NCBI GenBank assembly: GCA_025201705.1
Contig: MU617490.1
Location: 1-12,064 of the forward strand
Source of the DNA: Dissophora ornata
Lineage: Eukaryota > Mortierellomycota > Mortierellomycetes > Mortierellales > Mortierellaceae
DNA: 12,064 nt
Reading direction: 5' to 3'
The notes under the pieces are model-generated. The model worked only from the letters and a program-made list of their open reading frames with translations, was not told the origin of the DNA and did no database searches. The stretch's first letter is position 1. Every line of letters starts with the position of its first letter. The translations under genes were made by a program, and so were the position numbers. Shown here piece after piece: positions 8,113 to 12,064 of this stretch.

Positions 8113-9342
8113 ATGTGTGTTTTTGAGGATGCGGAAACCCGAGTCCACGGTATATCGGACGAAGCGATGGGCGACTGGGTTTGCGAATTCTCGGACATGA
8201 ATGGCGGGAATGTCAGTTGCAACTCTTCCAGCTATGTCATTGACGCAGAGCAAGTTTATGACGGCCAACAGCAAGAGGGGTACATCGTGAGAAGTCCCGA
8301 ACAGTCAACTTTGTTCAATCCAAACTGTAGCATCTCTGTTGGTGACTTTAATTGTCAGTTTCAAACCGACCAAGTTCAGGTGAACTATGCTCAGGTCCAC
8401 CAACGATCAAGTATTCCAACTATAGTCGATGATGATGAATTTGCCCAGCGTTCTATCGATGATCTTCTGTATTCAGAGCCTGACTGGCTCCTGATCCCGA
8501 GCGACAAGATCCCCCCCGATTTGAGCGTAACTGTAGTCCCCGTGGCTCCACCTCCCTTCACACCGCTCGCTGGCATGCAAGATATGACTGATGCAACCGT
8601 GAATAGCCCGCAAACATCGCTCTTCCCACAGGGCACTATTCAACTGTCGCAAGGATCTACTTGTCCTTTCTTGATGTTTGAGCAGACACCGATGTTGTGT
8701 ACACTGCCGCTCTATTCGCTTCGCGACGGCACTCAAAGCGCTCCTGCTTCCTTCCGCCAACATCCCACTGACGCCATATCCACGACATTTCCAGACCCTG
8801 CGAATTTGGGTCAGTCATGTGTAAGTGATGTTACCGACATGTCGTTTCTGGGTAACGACTCGTCTGTAACTACCGCACAAACAATTGACCAGTTGTGGCC
8901 TTTTGCTGTGGAGGCTCCAGGATTGCTGTCAATGCGCTTCTCGTCGGGAATGCCAGCGCAAGCGGCTTCAGGTTCCACAGTAGACGTAACATCCATCGGA
9001 TCATATTACAACAGCGACTTCCAGCTACCATTGCCATCACCATTGCCATCGCCATTGCCGTCGCCATCGCCTACAAACCTCTTTGCTCCCTCTCGACGCG
9101 AACCGGCGCCGCTATCTCATTTGCCACCAACCTCAGGTTCAACAATCCCTTGTCAAGTTCCAACTCCAGGAAAGCCATCGACTACCCCACCAACAACGCC
9201 TCGTGTAGCATCGCCGCGCAAGTACCACATATTGCCCTCCTACCAGCACACGTTCCCGAAGGTGGACGGACGCACGTGCAACGCTCTAAGAATACTAAAA
9301 CAGGAGGAGGCGAGAATGGAAGAGAAGCGAATAGGGGTTTAG
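8113..9342 (+). CDS. Tandem family gene D (single exon, about 409 residues)
   Basis: I do not recognise the protein. I chose the first ATG after the CT tract (8113). The ATG at 8167 (MGDW) has a better context (GAAGCG-ATG-GGC), like those of B and C, and is a real alternative giving 391 residues. Counting from 8113, residues 105-127 form an acidic-hydrophobic patch (VDDDEF then IDDLLYSEPDWLL). The body is Ser/Thr/Pro/Gln-rich. Residues 306-320 are a Pro-Leu-Pro-Ser repeat, followed by a Pro/Thr-rich linker. The C-terminus aligns with E: an SPRKY start, then K383, D385, R387, N390, L395 and K396, and an Arg/Glu tail that departs from the Ala-rich pattern of the others. No intron is needed. Function is unknown. 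Confidence 0.7.
   Translation: MCVFEDAETRVHGISDEAMGDWVCEFSDMNGGNVSCNSSSYVIDAEQVYDGQQQEGYIVRSPEQSTLFNPNCSISVGDFNCQFQTDQVQVNYAQVHQRSSIPTIVDDDEFAQRSIDDLLYSEPDWLLIPSDKIPPDLSVTVVPVAPPPFTPLAGMQDMTDATVNSPQTSLFPQGTIQLSQGSTCPFLMFEQTPMLCTLPLYSLRDGTQSAPASFRQHPTDAISTTFPDPANLGQSCVSDVTDMSFLGNDSSVTTAQTIDQLWPFAVEAPGLLSMRFSSGMPAQAASGSTVDVTSIGSYYNSDFQLPLPSPLPSPLPSPSPTNLFAPSRREPAPLSHLPPTSGSTIPCQVPTPGKPSTTPPTTPRVASPRKYHILPSYQHTFPKVDGRTCNALRILKQEEARMEEKRIGV
9028..9071 (+). repeat. 12-bp minisatellite encoding Pro-Leu-Pro-Ser in gene D
   Basis: Three full units of CCATTGCCATCG-type sequence (9028-9039, 9040-9051, 9052-9063) are followed by a partial fourth. Units differ only at single bases and stay in frame, so the array can change length without disrupting the protein. 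Confidence 0.85.
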
Positions 9343-9421
9343 CTCCGGAGCTTCAGAGCCGATGAAAAACAAAGCCGCTGTATTGTCTAAACAGTGATCA
9401 TCTGCAGGGTTTCCACGGAAG

Positions 9422-9427
9422 AATAAA
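9422..9427 (+). terminator. Candidate polyadenylation signal of gene D
   Basis: AATAAA lies about 80 nt after the stop codon of gene D. Confidence 0.45.
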
Positions 9428-9429
9428 AT

Positions 9430-10600
9430 GTGTGCACCATGAATTATTTGAAACAAACGGCTCAAATTGGACTATGCCACCTTCCTTTCATGGTCAGGTC
9501 GCTGTGAATGGGCTGGGTTGAGCCTAGATGATATGACGAGGCACATAATCTACGGGCAACGTGGAAGAAAAAATTGGAAGAGATGTTGGTAACTTTACGG
9601 AAACGACAGAAAAGACGGGCAACTTTGGTTGTTGAAAAAATGCCCGTATCAAATGCCTGCAAAGCATAAAGCGCGAGAACATAGAGTACTACGTGATTTC
9701 CAGGGGCGTTCTCGCTTGTTGGTCGGAGACTGATAGATTTCACATCTGTTCTTGTCGATGTCAAATAATTTGCCCTTTTGGGGATGCCATTTTGGGAAAT
9801 GCATGCGAGTCAATCTTTCGATTTTGATGTTGCTCACCCCTGAACATTGAGAACGAATCAAGCTGCTTCTTTGATGCCCTGTTCCCGAGTGCAGGGGACG
9901 AATCGAGGCTGGTAGCTTTGATGTATACTGAGATAGTGAACCACACACCGCACCCATTCACCCCGTCCTTGACATAGTGGCTCAGTAGATTGTCAATTGT
10001 GCCGTTTTGACGCTCAATGGACCCATGATTCGCCGTATCTGTTTAAGCATGCGATCAATTAATCGAGAAATCTTTTAAGGAGGAGGACAATGGTGAGGCT
10101 AAAAGAGATATTGAATAAGGCAAGAATTGGATCTAGCGATGCGGCTGAAGGTGTTGAGAGGGAAGAGCAAGGGCTCACATTTAAGGGACGAGCCAGATAT
10201 TGCATGGAACCAATCACAGAGTGAACTTTCCAAGTTCCGGGTGCGAGTAGTTGAAGCGCCCACCGAAGCGTTCCACAGGTTGAAACATTTTGAGGGTCAC
10301 CAAACATCCATTTTTGATATTACTGCGGAACAGAGCTTCGCCACGACTTGACAGCACGGATTACGTCGCATCCGCGACTCCTCGGAGTGACCGTCTTTAG
10401 GTAGTTAGCAGCGCGAGACATGATGTGATCCTTCCACCCTGGTACCCCGAAGAAGCTCAAGTAGTCACTAGTTTGTTGCCAAGACGGTATCTAGTCGCGC
10501 TCCCACACTTCACAGGAACAGAGGAGGATCTGTAGTGATTTAGTTAGTGTCGATAAGATCCAGATTAGATCAAATGGCAAATACGGAGGAATGGGAGAAG
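9430..10600. other. Gene-poor stretch between D and E with possible coding remnants
   Basis: No complete gene is supported. On the minus strand, a frame open from 10490 to 10320 has protein-like composition (a GVPGWKDHIMSRAANYL stretch, then a Trp/Arg-rich end). A second minus frame (10307-10059) follows it in another register. On the plus strand, short frames at 10090-10212 and 10127-10348 are open. None matches a family I know. This may be a decayed gene or nothing. Confidence 0.3.
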
Positions 10601-10605
10601 GATAT

Positions 10606-10621
10606 ATTATTATATAATAAT
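10606..10621. repeat. 16-bp AT palindrome in the promoter of gene E
   Basis: ATTATTATATAATAAT is a perfect palindrome about 35 nt upstream of the TATA box of gene E. It could bind a dimeric factor or be simple AT-rich sequence. Confidence 0.35.
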
Positions 10622-10656
10622 GCTGCTCACAAACGCAGGGCGGTTTTGGGATACGG

Positions 10657-10664
10657 TATAAAAG
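10657..10664 (+). promoter_or_regulatory. TATA box of gene E
   Basis: TATAAAAG, followed by a C/T-rich leader with no ATG until 10811, 154 nt downstream. It is the best core promoter element in the window. Confidence 0.65.
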
Positions 10665-10810
10665 GTAAATTGTAGCTTAAATTCCTTTATCTCTTTTTGC
10701 TCCTATCCTATCCACTGTTCCAGGGGTGTAGTTGCAACACCCTTGTAACCATCCAACCTCCCCCCGATAGAAACAAATCACACCATCCCTGCTCTTGCAA
10801 ATAGGAAATA

Positions 10811-11947
10811 ATGTCTATCATACCAAGCAACTCCTATTATTTCGCTTTGCCTGAAGATGAGAGATCGATTGGTTTTGGTACCTCCAAGCCCACAGGTGCC
10901 ATTCTCGACATCAGCGGTAGCTACAGCTACACCGACCCACAGGAGGCGACTGAAGAACGGTATGAAGTTCTAATCCTGATTGAGCTAGACGCAGATGGTC
11001 TGGCAACATATAGCGAGGTTCCCTCTTCCGCTAATTTGACACTCGACACCGAACCACAGCTCCCACTTCATAATGAGCAAGATGGTCGTTTCATTTATGG
11101 AGCTGGTCCAGCATCCTCAACCTTCTCACACCATGAAGACATGAGCCAGGTCTTATCTGGAGGGTGCTTGCCCTATCCCTCGATCCAAACTGCTTCCATG
11201 ACAGCGACGCCCGCGATGAATCTTCCGGTTGCTCCGCTAATGGATATAACTCAAGCGAAGTTTTTTTCCTCTCACTCTACTCCAGCCTTTCGTTTCCCAT
11301 GGTCGTTCTACAATTCGCCCGATGCATTCACGACTCCGGCTGCCTTTCCGCATAATTCCGATTTATATCTCAATTCCATCAGCTATGCTACCACGACGAC
11401 CGCTGACTCTGACATTACAATCGCGAATCAGACCCAACTTCCATCTCCAGGCAATCGACTGATTGCTGGAACCTTTATCGATTCGACGGTGAGCGCAGCT
11501 CATGCACATGTCCAGCCTGAGAACCTTCAGCACAGCAACCAAGCTGGCAAAAATATGAGCGACAAAGGTAGCAACGGCATGTCCACTGTCATGAAGCTGG
11601 AGTTTGCGATGCCGCTCACTGCCGCGTCATTTGAAAAAGAACCTGCTTTCTCATCTAAAAAAGCCAAAGGTTCATCCCAGGAGCCGAATCGCAGACCTGG
11701 CCGCACTCGACTTCCATCGGTGAAGGTCGCGATGGAGGATCCGTTATTTTTAACGCCGTTGATTCATACGATTCCTTCTCAGGGCCCTTTGACTGCCAGA
11801 AAAGTCTCCCGAAACCCACGAAGATACAAGTATTACATTCAAGCTCCCTATATACATTCCAACGTCAAGAAGGATAAACGCGCTTTCAATTCCACCCAAG
11901 AACTAAAGAAGGCTCGAGCCGAAGCGGCTGAACTCAAGGATGACTAG
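10811..11947 (+). CDS. Tandem family gene E (single exon, 378 residues)
   Basis: This is an unrecognised protein and the most intact intronless member. The ATG is the first after the TATA box, with context AATA-ATG-TCT. Its N-terminus fits B and C weakly (Tyr, then Glu-Asp, then a hydrophobic pair). Residues 51-62 are hydrophobic-acidic. The body is Ser/Thr/Pro-rich. Residues 163-167 (PWSFY), 241-243 (HSN), 262-271 (a KL-x-F-x(2)-PLTA block) and 312-315 (FLTP) match gene A. Residues 283-301 are basic (KKAK, then NRRPGRTR) and could be a nuclear localisation signal. The C-terminal module has PRRYKYY at 336-342, then K353, D355, R357, N360, L365 and K366, and an Ala/Glu-rich predicted helix to the end. 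The frame crosses the intron site of A without a break. Function is unknown. Confidence 0.78.
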   Translation: MSIIPSNSYYFALPEDERSIGFGTSKPTGAILDISGSYSYTDPQEATEERYEVLILIELDADGLATYSEVPSSANLTLDTEPQLPLHNEQDGRFIYGAGPASSTFSHHEDMSQVLSGGCLPYPSIQTASMTATPAMNLPVAPLMDITQAKFFSSHSTPAFRFPWSFYNSPDAFTTPAAFPHNSDLYLNSISYATTTTADSDITIANQTQLPSPGNRLIAGTFIDSTVSAAHAHVQPENLQHSNQAGKNMSDKGSNGMSTVMKLEFAMPLTAASFEKEPAFSSKKAKGSSQEPNRRPGRTRLPSVKVAMEDPLFLTPLIHTIPSQGPLTARKVSRNPRRYKYYIQAPYIHSNVKKDKRAFNSTQELKKARAEAAELKDD

Positions 11948-12009
11948 CATCTATACCTTTAGAGTGCAATCCAACAATCCAATACATGTCAATACAATTT
12001 ATATTTTTG

Positions 12010-12015
12010 AATAAA
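12010..12015 (+). terminator. Candidate polyadenylation signal of gene E
   Basis: AATAAA lies about 65 nt after the stop codon, in AT-rich sequence. The run of A that ends the window (12056-12064) is genomic or an edge effect and was not used as evidence. Confidence 0.5.
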
Positions 12016-12064
12016 CTACTCATTTCTTTTCTATAAGCATGCTCTCCTGGCGCGCAAAAAAAAA

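Noticed and set aside
9462..9961. Overlapping minus-strand frames after gene D
   Set aside because: The frames are in different registers, with no recognisable motif, no clear promoter and no relation to the tandem family.

Overview
The window looks like a piece of a filamentous fungal genome, most likely an agaricomycete basidiomycete. The reasons are a fungal-type tRNA-Lys(CTT), short GT-AG introns (63-109 nt), pyrimidine-rich leaders behind TATA-like boxes, AATAAA-type 3' signals, and a membrane-anchored alpha/beta-hydrolase-like exon of a kind common in these fungi. The taxonomic call is inference.

Layout. Positions 1-1019 (minus strand) hold the first coding exon of a hydrolase-like gene that runs off the left edge; its promoter and leader lie at about 1020-1414. 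Positions 1424-2148 hold no gene I can support. A complete tRNA-Lys(CTT) is at 2149-2221 (minus). Positions 2240-2880 hold small repeats: a hairpin, a 3 x 21 bp tandem array inside a possible tiny coiled-coil ORF, and a 10 bp inverted repeat.

The right three quarters (3281-11947) are the interesting part. Five genes stand head to tail on the plus strand, called A to E here: A 3281-4153, B 4587-5547, C 6381-7332, D 8113-9342, E 10811-11947. I recognise no known domain in any of them. They are Ser/Thr/Pro-rich, mostly low-complexity proteins of about 280-410 residues. All five end in one shared module with invariant spacing, K-x-D-x-R-x(2)-N-x(4)-L-K, preceded by a Tyr-containing stretch and, except in D, followed by an Ala/Glu/Lys-rich helix-like tail. 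The motif only lines up in B and C after removing a 109-nt intron, and in A after removing a 63-nt intron; D and E have none. B and C are a recent duplicate pair whose 5' leader, intron and 3' exon regions are far more alike than the first about 30 codons. A has no single open frame at its 5' end and may be decaying.

How the genes work together is unknown. Tandem arrangement, separate promoters and very uneven divergence suggest a lineage-specific, birth-and-death family. Acidic-hydrophobic patches near several N-termini and basic C-termini would fit regulatory or nuclear proteins, but that is a hypothesis. Positions 9366-10600 between D and E are gene-poor, with possible degenerate coding remnants.
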